Shown: positions 26,645-35,823 of the stretch, piece by piece | How the letters are laid out: the number at the start of each line of letters is the position of its first letter | Position numbering within the stretch: the first letter of the stretch is position 1 | Assembly (NCBI GenBank): GCA_963920575.1 | Contig: OY986970.1 | Span: forward strand, 26,183,869 to 26,247,868 | Reading direction: 5' to 3' | Length of the DNA: 64,000 bases | DNA from: Narthecium ossifragum | Taxonomy: Eukaryota > Streptophyta > Magnoliopsida > Dioscoreales > Nartheciaceae | The notes under the pieces: model-generated | Told to the model about the DNA's origin: nothing | Databases searched by the model: none | The model's input: only the letters and a program-made list of their open reading frames with translations | Position numbers and translations under genes: made by a program

Positions 26645-29506
26645 CTATAAGAGAAAATCTTGAATCACTGGTGCTTGTGGGACCACTTGCAATGATGGAT
26701 CTCCATGTTGCTTATGCCTATGTCTTCCATGATGATGGCTACTCCGAGATGACATCCTGTGGCCCTTCTCTTCCATATTCTCATTTTCCCGAGAACTTCT
26801 ATGTTTTCCCTTACTGCGATCATGATGCCTACTCCTAGAACTTGAGCTCCCAAGTTCCACAGCTGGATTTGAATTTTCTCTGGACTGAGAAGTGGCCTCA
26901 TTAGTTAGTGGCATTTCTTTTACCCTCGATCGAGAAGATTTCTCCGACGATCTCTGTTGAGATGATGATGATGCTCCATCTTCCTCCTTGCTCAAAAAAA
27001 TACCCCGAACTGCATCAGATAGCAAATCATCCTTTTTCAAGTCCTTCTCAGGCTTCACAGGATTAACTGTTACATCATCTCCATCATCTAATTTTACAAC
27101 TACAGGTCTAGGTTTTGTCAGTTTCAATTTTCTAGGAATCAGAGATTGCTCAGTAAGTTTAATAAGATTTGCAGTGGTATCGTCATGACCAAGGGAAAAG
27201 GGAGGCTCATTAGCACGTGGATAATCGTGTGTTTCGGTCTCCTCCTCTGCAGGAAGATAATATAGTCCATGCCGCTTACGATGCTCAGTAAGCACAGATG
27301 TCGAATCAACAGATGGACTAGTTTCTTCCCCGTTTTTGCTTTGATGGTGGCTTCGCAGGGAAAATGTTGGTAATGGAGATATACTAGCTGGATCATCATC
27401 TCCTAGGACTGCTGCGAGATCATTAAGATTTTCCTTCAGTATAAGCCCATCGGGTACAGAAACTCTCTCCTGTGCGGTTGCTGAAACCGGACCAAGGCCA
27501 TCAGAGAAAATACACCGTGTTAGTTTGCCAATTTCATCCATCCTTTGGTCTTTACAGCAGCTGCCCTTCTCTTTAGTACCCCAAAGTCCGGGTTCTCGTA
27601 ACAGGTGAATCAATCCTAGCACATTTCTTGCCCTCTCCTGAACCTCCACTTCATTACTTCTCGATAGGGGAGCCATTGATGTTTCTATCAAATTCAACAT
27701 ATATCTCATGGATTCATGTGTCATGGACTCGCTCTCGTCCGGGGAATCCAAATAAGCATTTAGCTCATTAGCAGTGTCTGTGTCAGTGTTCTCAACAATA
27801 TCATGTTTAATGGCATCAGATTCTTCCAGGTGATCAGTTTTACTAAGAGTATTCCCAGAAGCAGAGAAATCGCCAGCTTCTATTTGCTCTATGTATGAGT
27901 TGAAACAAAAAATAAGAACTTTGAACACTGCTTGAATGTAAACAGCTCTCACCAGTGTCGGCAGAAGGCTAGTTCTTGGTTGCAGCAGTGCTTCAGCGAG
28001 CTCCAAGGGATTCCTAGAGAACTCGACATACTCTCCCGAGACCCATGCAGCAGCAGACAGTATGCTATAAAGAAGAGGATTACCAAGCAGAGCTGGATCG
28101 ATCAAAAGATCTCTGGCCACACGGACGAGCTCCGGTCTGGCATCCTTCACTCTTAACCCAATGTCTACAAGCTGCCTCTCAATTTCCTGCCCTTGGGCGC
28201 AATGAGGGTTCCTTGCCATCTCCCCGAGCAGCGAGACATACCAATCAAAATCCACAACCAGCTCATATACATTCCTCCCGCAGGTTGAGAGGATGGCTTC
28301 AAGTATCTCATTACAGAATTCCGGATCGGATTTTAGCGCGTAGTTGACCAGGAGCATAGAAATCTCCACCACGTTGCTCTCAAACACCATGCCCATAATG
28401 AGGTGGAGAGCCTCCCGGCGCATGTTTGGGTCTGGATCGCTCAAGGACTTGATCACCGTCTCCCGGCTCTCCTCAACTGCCCACTGGTGCCTTGGTCCGA
28501 GCATGGAGAGTCCGCGAAGCCCGAGATACCGGAGATTGGGGTCATCGTCCGAGGCCAAGAACTCCTTGACCTTGTCGATGGCGAGCCTGACAGGTTCGTC
28601 ATAGTCGGCAAGGCCCACGGCCACGGTGCGGACGCACTCGAACACTAAGGACTTGGCGTTGGACCTGCGCAAGAGGTCGCAGATGGGGTCGACAATGCGG
28701 CGGGCAAGGCGGGGCTCGAGGGGGGCAAGGCGGGCGAAGATCTTGAGCACCTTGATGAGGACCCAATTGTTCTTTGAGTCCACAAGGATGCGGTAGAATT
28801 CCGGAGCAAGGGGGAGGTACGGCCGCGGGTCAGCATTGGATAGCTCGCAGAACACGCCGATCGCGGCAGAGACGACACGGGGGGGGTGGGAGGCTTCGAG
28901 ATTGTCCACGACGCGCTTGAAGCAGATGCGGAGGGCGTCGGGGGAGAGGGAGAAAATGCGGAGGGCGTCGGGGGAGAGGGAGAAAATGCGGAGGGCGGCT
29001 GCGGTGGCCTTGGCTCGCACCGATGCCTTGTTGGAGGCAAGAAGAGGCCCGAGGTCGGTGGCGAGGTCGGAGGCGAGAGAGGGGGAGGCGGCGGGGGAGG
29101 ACAGAAAGGAGAGGGGCAGGGACGGTTGCGTTTGCAGATCCTTGCGGAGCTGGTTAGTAGCGAGGAGAAGGAGATCGGAGGACGGCGGCAAAGAGAGGGA
29201 GGCGGCGAGGTAGGCGAGGCGCTTGTGGGGAAGAGACGGCGACGGGAGGAGCTCCAGGGCGTGGAAGGCAGCCCAGGAGACGTCGAGGAAATGAATAGAG
29301 GAGAGGTAGGTCAGCTTGTCGAGGGCGGTGGCTTTGGTGTCGGGATCGGTAGAGCGAATCTCGCGGCGGATCTCATCGAGGAAGCGAGCGACGAGGACGG
29401 GCTCGCCAGCGGGCTGGGAGCGCAGGGCTTTGATGAGGTCGTCCAGGGAGCGTTGGAATAGAGATTCCACCAGAGAGGAGGTCGACGACGAGGAGCCCCC
29501 CGCCAT
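26645..29506 (-). CDS. AP-3 complex subunit delta
   Basis: The large delta adaptin of the AP-3 heterotetramer, which in plants sorts cargo to the vacuole and affects vacuole biogenesis. One uninterrupted reading frame of 953 codons; plant delta genes are also intronless. The frame is open upstream to 29881, but homology begins at MAGGSSSSTSSLVESLFQRS, so I chose the ATG at 29506. Seen: DLIKALR...IRREIRSTD, LDKLTYLSS, DVSWAAFHALE, HKRLAYLA, then alpha-solenoid repeats with NNWVLIKVLKIFARLAPLEP, VFECVRTV, DPNLRYLGL, DPNMRREALHL and AAWVSGEYVEF. The C-terminus is an acidic then Ser/His/Arg-rich linker ending VVPQAPVIQDFLL, as in Arabidopsis delta. Oddity: a 10-residue tandem duplication (FSLSPDALRI twice) near residues 175-193. 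It lies head-to-head with the gene starting at 30686. Confidence 0.95.
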   Translation of the reverse strand: MAGGSSSSTSSLVESLFQRSLDDLIKALRSQPAGEPVLVARFLDEIRREIRSTDPDTKATALDKLTYLSSIHFLDVSWAAFHALELLPSPSLPHKRLAYLAASLSLPPSSDLLLLATNQLRKDLQTQPSLPLSFLSSPAASPSLASDLATDLGPLLASNKASVRAKATAAALRIFSLSPDALRIFSLSPDALRICFKRVVDNLEASHPPRVVSAAIGVFCELSNADPRPYLPLAPEFYRILVDSKNNWVLIKVLKIFARLAPLEPRLARRIVDPICDLLRRSNAKSLVFECVRTVAVGLADYDEPVRLAIDKVKEFLASDDDPNLRYLGLRGLSMLGPRHQWAVEESRETVIKSLSDPDPNMRREALHLIMGMVFESNVVEISMLLVNYALKSDPEFCNEILEAILSTCGRNVYELVVDFDWYVSLLGEMARNPHCAQGQEIERQLVDIGLRVKDARPELVRVARDLLIDPALLGNPLLYSILSAAAWVSGEYVEFSRNPLELAEALLQPRTSLLPTLVRAVYIQAVFKVLIFCFNSYIEQIEAGDFSASGNTLSKTDHLEESDAIKHDIVENTDTDTANELNAYLDSPDESESMTHESMRYMLNLIETSMAPLSRSNEVEVQERARNVLGLIHLLREPGLWGTKEKGSCCKDQRMDEIGKLTRCIFSDGLGPVSATAQERVSVPDGLILKENLNDLAAVLGDDDPASISPLPTFSLRSHHQSKNGEETSPSVDSTSVLTEHRKRHGLYYLPAEEETETHDYPRANEPPFSLGHDDTTANLIKLTEQSLIPRKLKLTKPRPVVVKLDDGDDVTVNPVKPEKDLKKDDLLSDAVRGIFLSKEEDGASSSSQQRSSEKSSRSRVKEMPLTNEATSQSRENSNPAVELGSSSSRSRHHDRSKGKHRSSRENENMEEKGHRMSSRSSHHHGRHRHKQHGDPSLQVVPQAPVIQDFLL
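28926..28987 (-). repeat. 30-bp in-frame tandem duplication in AP-3 delta
   Basis: Two perfect 30-bp units (28926-28955 and 28956-28985) plus the start of a third. They encode two copies of FSLSPDALRI in one of the N-terminal helices. Arabidopsis delta has a single equivalent segment. Confidence 0.9.
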
Positions 29507-29892
29507 GGCTAGAGAGCCTCGTCGATAGCGGTGTTGGGGTCCTCTGTACTGTGCTATGCGTGTTTGGGGATGGTCGTTACTCGTTAGACCAATTTGGACC
29601 GAGATTGGGGCCAAATTGGGTTCGGGATACCACGAGTCGGGTTTATTTGGGTTCGACCTGGGGGTGTCCAAAAAGCCCAAATGACCCGGCCCGGTACGGG
29701 TCCGGCCCGGACCCGTTAGGGCCATAGCCCGGTCCGGCCCGGGTGTTGGGCCTGCTAGACCGGGCTGATCCAGGTTCAGGGCCGGACCAGGGCCCATTAG
29801 TCTAAAACCCGATCCGGCCCGGCCCGGTCTGGGTTTTAAACCAAAGATTTGATCGGCCTTCAGGACCAGGGGTGTGACCATTTGACTGAGCT

Positions 29893-29927
29893 CTCAAACG
29901 GTCACATTTGAAATGTGACCGTTTGAG
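29893..29927. repeat. perfect 17-bp palindrome
   Basis: CTCAAACGGTCACATTT, one G, then its exact reverse complement. A third copy of AATGTGACCGTTTGAGA follows at 29942-29958. It lies at the inner edge of the left GC-rich block. Confidence 0.9.
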
Positions 29928-29989
29928 AACGGTGACATTGCAATGTGACCGTTTGAGACCTGCTCTTTGGTGGAGGAATGTGGGCTATT

Positions 29990-30250
29990 AAATAACCAAG
30001 TGGGGTATAAGCAATTCCCCACCTCTCCCACCTCTCCACTCATCCAGGCACCGGCATTGAAGAAGATCCAGTCTCCACCGCCGTCTCGGTCCTCCCGCGA
30101 GCAACGATCCTGGAGCCGCTGGAACCATCTCAAATCCCTTCTCCATCCGTCCGATCTCTCGGCCGCAGCGGCCGAGGTCCCTCGCCCCCTTCGCACCGCC
30201 CCATGGCTCGCCTTCCGCTTCTTTCTCTGGTCCGCCGCCGGGAGATAGAG
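29990..30250 (+). pseudogene. possible pentatricopeptide repeat (PPR) gene 5' fragment
   Basis: The plus strand reads SWSRWNHLKSLLHPSDL, then about 13 residues later WLAFRFFLWSAAGR and a stop. The spacing and the xLAFRFFLWS motif are typical of the N-terminus of plant PPR proteins just before the first repeat. No repeat follows; a shifted frame gives LARADCRVVTATRRIDRL, loosely PPR-like. It lies between two inverted GC-rich blocks, so it may be a captured fragment. This assignment is weak. Confidence 0.3.
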
Positions 30251-30685
30251 AATCCAGGTGTGCCTCGACCTCGCCCGAGCCGATTGCCGCGTCGTGACCG
30301 CCACACGCCGCATCGACCGCCTCAGAGAGAAGGAGATGGGTTGGCATGGGGTGGCTACGGCGAGGTGGGCAGTGGGCTTGGTGAGCCACGCCTAAGAGAG
30401 AAGGAGAAGGGGGAGAACCGGAGAATAGAGGAAGAAAGGTGGGAGAGGAGAAATGCGTTGGCGGGCTGGGTTCGGCCCGGTCCAGCCCGGTGTTCAAGCC
30501 GGGCAGGGCCATACTGGGCCGGACTGGGTTGAAGGCCTTTTGGGCCCGGTACTGGCCCGGGCCGGTCCGGATGATTACCAGGGCCGGACCGGGTATTACC
30601 TCCAACCCGGCCCGCCCCATTTGGACACCCCTTAAGAGAGGGGTTCCATTGGCAAAGGAGATAGGGAAGACGAGAGGGGGGGACG

Positions 30686-33600
30686 ATGGGAGGAGAGGGA
30701 GAGGACGAGGACGAGAGAAGAGAGGCCGCATTAGCGGCGACGCCAGTCCTCCGCCCAGACTTCAAGCCGTCAAAGATCACCCAAGCTCAGCTCGACAAGC
30801 TTAAGGTCCTCTCTCTCCTCTCTCTCCCCTTTCTTGATCCCTCTCCAGGCATAGTTAGAAATCGGATTTTGTTGGTAGAAATTTCGATATTGATCAAAAG
30901 AGGAGCAATTTCTCACTGTTATGCATGTTTGGTCTTAAAGGAGGCAGTTTGCTTGCCTTCCTGTTAGAGGTCAGTGGCAAGTTATGATGCCTTGCCTGCT
31001 ACTGCTCTATCTAATTAATGGCTTTCATATCGAGCATCGAACTCCGAAAAGGAAATCCTTCCTCGATGCAGGGTTCTTGATGCTTGCATAGCTGCACTAT
31101 GCAAGCATACTCAAGTATGAATCTGATTTGGTTTCTGAAGATCTCAAATGACTTTCATATGCTCTCTCCTAATTTGTCGGTAGTAACAACGTAAAAGATA
31201 GCACCTGTAAATTAAGAATCCTGAACTGTCAATTTCTTGATCCCAGCTTGTGCCTAGGCTGATCGTTGAGCATCTGGAGAAAGACTGATCATCTCGTGCG
31301 TGCTAGGTCTAGTAGGAACTCAAGACTTGCGGTGAAATGATATCGAAACATAAGTGCCAAATATAAATATAGCTAAAATGAAGCACAAACTTGTGTGTGT
31401 GTGTGTATATATACATACCTATCTGTCATTGCCACATCTAAACATGAAATATGTTCTAAGTACTATTATCATGAAATAGGCTTATGAAATTTGGTGCTAA
31501 AACTTTTGGACTTTGCATGGAAGATGCATTAGCATGCGTCTCATAATATAGTACAATTCTGGCTCTATTGCCGAGTACTGTAGTGGTATCTAGTGGTAGC
31601 AATTCATGCGCACATGGGGTAACTATCCTAACTTATATGTGCATAAGGTCAAGTTTTGGTTGAGGACCTAGTTCGTAGTCTTTTAAGACTCGGCTATTTC
31701 GGATTCAAGCTTCTAGGACCCAGCTGGTGGTCCTATAATGGATATTTGTATTCAGTGGCACTGCATCAACCACTAAAGACAGTTTGAACTGGTAGTTTCA
31801 TTGGGACCGAATAGTGGCATAGCTAGTGGTCTTTTAAGACTCGGCTTTATCGAATTCAAGCTTCGAGGGTCCAGCTTGTGGCCCTATAATAGATGCTCAA
31901 ATTCAGTGATACTGCCATTAACCAATAAAGGCAGTTTGAATTGGTAGCTTCATTCTTAGGATGCAGTAGTGGCCCTAAGATATGTCTCCAAGATGACAAG
32001 CATGTTCGCAAAATGATTATGCAATGCCTCCTACATGTTTATTTAAGCACGCTTGCACACATACATGAAGGTGATCATGCATAATGCTGCGCATCAATGA
32101 CAAATTCATAATTATGTGAATGGCACACCTTGAAAGCCTTTTTTATCAATCTTTTATCCCTTAAAGCTGGAATCTTTTCCTTAAATTTACCTGATTATTG
32201 CACTTTTCAGGAGCTACAGAAGAGACGCTTGCAGTTAAAAGAAATATCAAAGAATATAGCAAAATCTAAAGGCATATCCCTATTTCTTGGTGATATAACT
32301 TTGTGCTTTGGAATTATTGATGTTCTGTCTATTTATAAAATGCTGTTAGAATTGCAGATGCACGTGAGAAGAATCTTACCAAGAAGAGTCTGAAAGAAAT
32401 AAATGAACTTGTTGACCCAGAAGAATTGAGTCTTTCAAATGCGAAGGGAAACATTAATATGGTCAGCTTTGAAGCCATTTCTTTCTTTTTGAGCCTACAT
32501 AAGACCCTCTCTTTTACATGATATAGTTGCAGAACTTGATGTTGGAGAATGCTTGTTGGTTTGGAAATTTTGCTGCTGCCAGTTCGAACTGATAGTAATT
32601 TTTGCCTATACCAGAATGAAGGAATGCCCACAACTTCAAAGAAGCGACAAAAGCTGCACTGGGGGTATTTTTTGGTTCCCATACATCATAAATTGGTTTG
32701 TTGGACTTTTTTTATTTGTTGACAATCAGGATATCCATGCCTTGATGGTTAAGTAGGTTCATTAAGTAAGCCACAAACTCTATCTGCCTCGACATAAGCA
32801 TTAGCAGTTTTGTAGGTTGATGACTTGACACTTTTTAGCGTCACTATACCTTTATGCGATCATTACTTAGTCTTGTGTTTACTTACATTTGTGTTGTGGA
32901 TTGCAAAGCGATATTGTTGTGATTCTCAAGGACTTAGATCTGGGAAGCATTCAGGAAATGATGATATAAGATACCCATTCAGAACTCGACGGCATGAAGC
33001 ATAGAGTATGAGAACTGGAAAGAAATTTCCATGACTTGAAATCCCTAAGATTCCTAAGATACTATTGATCTTTCTTCTCTTCATGGGCTCTTTCTTAATT
33101 GGGTGGGTTACTAATATGTTCTAGAGCAAAACTTCCCTGTTTATTGAAGGTAATGGAGGAAGGATAGAATGAGATGAACCAGTGTTTTTTTCTGCTTGAT
33201 TATCAGGATATATTCAGGTTCTTGGAAGCAAGGAATTAGTGAAGGTTTCCTCCTTGCACGGATAATTGTGTTATAGATCTTCCATTTGGATAAACATCTT
33301 CTAATTTGTATGGACTATGTATTCTATTATTGTACTCAAAAACCTGAAAAAGATCGTTTGTTGGATCTAGGATTCTGGATTCTTGCAGGATTCCACTAGG
33401 TTCTCCTTGGGAGAGCTTTAATTCTACGAAAGCATCATGTTGTATATGAACATATTGTTCCACATATATCTTCTTCAAGTGGTTCTTAGTTTTAAGCAAG
33501 TCAATCTTAAGATACATATATCAATTTTTTTGTTAATTGTTCTCCCCCAAATTCGTATCTTAAGATGCTGTATACTCCTTATTAACCAATCATCTAGCTG

Positions 33601-34300
33601 AAAATATTTCAAAACTTCGTCAATTGTGAATTCGTCCATTTAGGCTGCATAAAACAAGAACCTTGCCAATGGCAATCTTCAGATCTATTTAATTTTGTTC
33701 CCCTGATCATGGATCACTTAGTATTATAGCATGCAATGATTATTTGGTATTGCTGAAATGAGAATTTCAATATCATTGAGCTGTTCATGCTCTATGTAGA
33801 ATATCCTCTGCCAGAATTTTCAACCTGATTATTGCAGTTGAACATGTCGCAGCGCCACAGCTGGGTCATTGCATCGCATTGGCTCGATATCTTAATATGT
33901 CTTCCACTTTCTACCTCAAGCAAAATTGGTTACTTTACTCCAATCATTAATGTTCGATTATCAAGTCAAAGAATACTTGGTTATCTTGGTTTCAGCACTG
34001 TAAACTTGTGAAACGTAGTTGATAGCTCTGTATTTTTTCAAGTTCCATAAATGTAACATTTTATTGATTTTCTTTCCCGGTCCATGCACACCTCTAAATT
34101 TGAAGACATCGATGTAGGCTTCTGTGATTATTACCCTTATAGCTGCACGGCTTCCATATCAAGATTGAATGTTAAATGGTAGTAGTATAATACTATGTGA
34201 TGAACAGTCTTTGTTCTGCTAACGGGAGCTGACTTATACTGTTCTTGAACTGTTTAGGCTGGACGCAAAGGAAAGATGGGAAAGGAAAGCCAACATGTAG
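30686..34300 (+). CDS. small conserved plant protein of unknown function, C-terminus KLHWGLDAKERWERKANM
   Basis: I recognise the C-terminal KLHWGLDxKERWERKANM block as conserved among plant proteins, but I know no function for it. Exons are 30686-30805, 32211-32289, 32358-32461, 32615-32664 and 34258-34300; lengths and phases join into 131 codons plus stop. The first exon gives an acidic start then PDFKPSKITQAQLDKLK. The second gives ELQKRRLQLKEISK; the third DAREKNLTKKSLKEINELVD. The protein is short, charged and Lys-rich, with no signal peptide or membrane segment, suggesting a nuclear or cytosolic role. The first donor (AAG|GTCCTC) is weak but the frame joins well. The first intron (30806-32210) carries a 151-bp tandem duplication. 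The 3' flank has been copied downstream to 38365. Confidence 0.72.
31670..31975 (+). repeat. two-copy tandem duplication, period about 151 bp
   Basis: CTTTTAAGACTCGGCT occurs at 31680 and 31831, followed in each copy by TTCAAGCTTC, CCCTATAAT/TCCTATAAT, and CAGTTTGAAxTGGTAG. The copies have diverged noticeably. It lies in intron 1 of the 131-residue protein gene. Confidence 0.8.
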
Positions 34301-34336
34301 ACATTTCAGCATTAGGTGAGACCGTGAGGTTACTAA

Positions 34337-35121
34337 TTTTGTCTCAGAAAGTGATAGATTCGCAATGTAGAGTCAAAACCATCAGCTTCAATCTCTTCCA
34401 ATTTGTGGACCTAGCTATGGCTGCTTTGATTCCGATTTTTTTCCCCATTGATACTGAATTGTAAACTAGCATTACGAAAATGTCTATAGTCTTGTTGAGA
34501 TGACAGAGAATGCCTTTAAAGGATTTGGAAGATTTTATCTGCTGTATAGAGATGCAATGAGATGCTTTATTGTTCTACTAAGTGTCTAAGTATTGCATCC
34601 TTTGCAACTCATATTAGCTGTTCCAAAATGTGACATGACCATGTATACCTGGGTGCCTATTTTTATTCTCCTTGAAGCAAACACATTCATAGCCTTGAAG
34701 ATTAGCGACGGTTTTGAAGCCAATTTTTGCATATATGAGAATAAAACAGAGGACCCCTAGCTGGTTGGTCAATGTTGCAAAGCCAGTATGTGGGCTTCTA
34801 AATACGGTAATAAAAGTGCTATGAATCAAGGCATATCAAATACATGGCATATGTCATAGCGGGTTTGCCTTTGGTGCCAGCATCAAAGACAAAACATCCA
34901 TTTTAATTTTAATTTTTACCGGTCTTAGGGCTCATCTTATCAAACAAAAAAAAATTGAATTTTAATTTTTGCAGTGGAAACTCAAATGATTAAAAAATCC
35001 TTAATCAAAAGTTAATCATTTAAAGAAATAATTGGGACAGGAGTTGACTACACGTGTAGAGTTCTTTGAAGACAGTGGATGACAATTTAATGACAAGAAT
35101 CATCTACAAGACAGACCAAAA
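34337..35121 (+). repeat. segmental duplication, copy A
   Basis: Begins TTTTGTCTCAGAAAGTGATAG and ends ACAAGACAGACCAAAA. It matches 38365-39350 base for base over long stretches, with only scattered differences and one insertion in copy B. Copy A starts about 37 bp after the stop codon of the 131-residue protein gene, so it contains that gene's 3' UTR and flank; copy A is therefore likely the source. Confidence 0.9.
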
Positions 35122-35201
35122 AGGATTATAGTAAGCCTCCTTATTGATCACGTCAGGCGGCGCTTCTTCAAATTGGCATCTTTTTATTTCAAAATGATCT
35201 A

Positions 35202-35463
35202 TTAGGTCCGTTTGGTACGGAAATATCAAAGGAAAATAACCCTTAATTCGGATTAAAAAAGAGAATATTTCTGAATCCACTACTTATTTCACATTTTATC
35301 TCTCAAATACATTTCTCTATTCCAAATAATCATTACAAAGTTATTCTCACTCTCCACTTTACTTTTTCTTTATTCTAAGTAATCATTACAAAGTTATTCT
35401 CAAAATCGAAAATAAAATTCCTTAATTCAGAATAAAGTTATCCCCGTACCAAACCAGCCCTTA
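35202..35463. mobile_element. Tourist-like MITE (PIF/Harbinger type)
   Basis: Element 35205-35460. It starts GGTCCGTTTGGTACGG and ends CCGTACCAAACCAGCCC, an inverted pair, flanked by TTA on both sides (35202-35204 and 35461-35463). Two direct copies of AATCATTACAAAGTTATTCTC lie inside. No coding capacity. Confidence 0.85.
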
Positions 35464-35823
35464 AGGGCCTCATTAGATGTAGAAAGCTAGAACAAATCAT
35501 TTGGCATGTAGTAGAACATCTCATCAAAAAAAAAAAAAAAAATAAAAAAAAAAAAAATAAAGAAAGAGGCCGCCGAGCCTTAAGTTATAGAAAACTAGAA
35601 AATACATCTTATCCTAATTTTGAAATGCTTGAGAATACATTCAATATTGTAGATATTTCATGGTCTGAACTGGCTGAGTTTGACACAAGCATATACGACG
35701 TAGCTAATTTCCTTTTCAAATTTCTGATTAGTGGTCAGGCCAGCCTGGTCCTATAAGTTCACAAATATAGGCATCTCTCTCCCCCTCATCTATATATCTC
35801 TCTCTCTCGAGACACACACACTC

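Larger units (their letters stand above)
29670..30634. mobile_element. GGCCCGG-rich TIR element, possibly hAT-like with captured gene sequence
   Basis: A left GC-rich block (29670-29850) opens with GGGGTGTCCAAAAAGCCC. A right block (30455-30632) closes with CCATTTGGACACCCC, the inverse of that start. Both blocks are built from GGCCCGG / CCGGACC words. The about 600 bp between are unique and include a coding-looking piece at 29990-30250. Read as one element of about 965 bp, it fits a TIR transposon carrying host sequence. I found no convincing target duplication, so two separate inverted copies are also possible. Confidence 0.45.

Noticed and set aside
28836..29461. Gly/Arg-rich open frames on the plus strand
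   Set aside because: They are antisense to AP-3 delta, which is strongly conserved; GC-rich codon composition explains them.
29507..29881. N-terminal extension of AP-3 delta by 125 codons
   Set aside because: The frame is open but the extra part is translated GGCCCGG repeat; family homology begins at MAGGSS.
34614..34829. Minus-strand 71-codon frame, repeated at 38644-38859
   Set aside because: Its duplication comes from the segmental copy, not from selection on a protein; no signal or domain was recognised.
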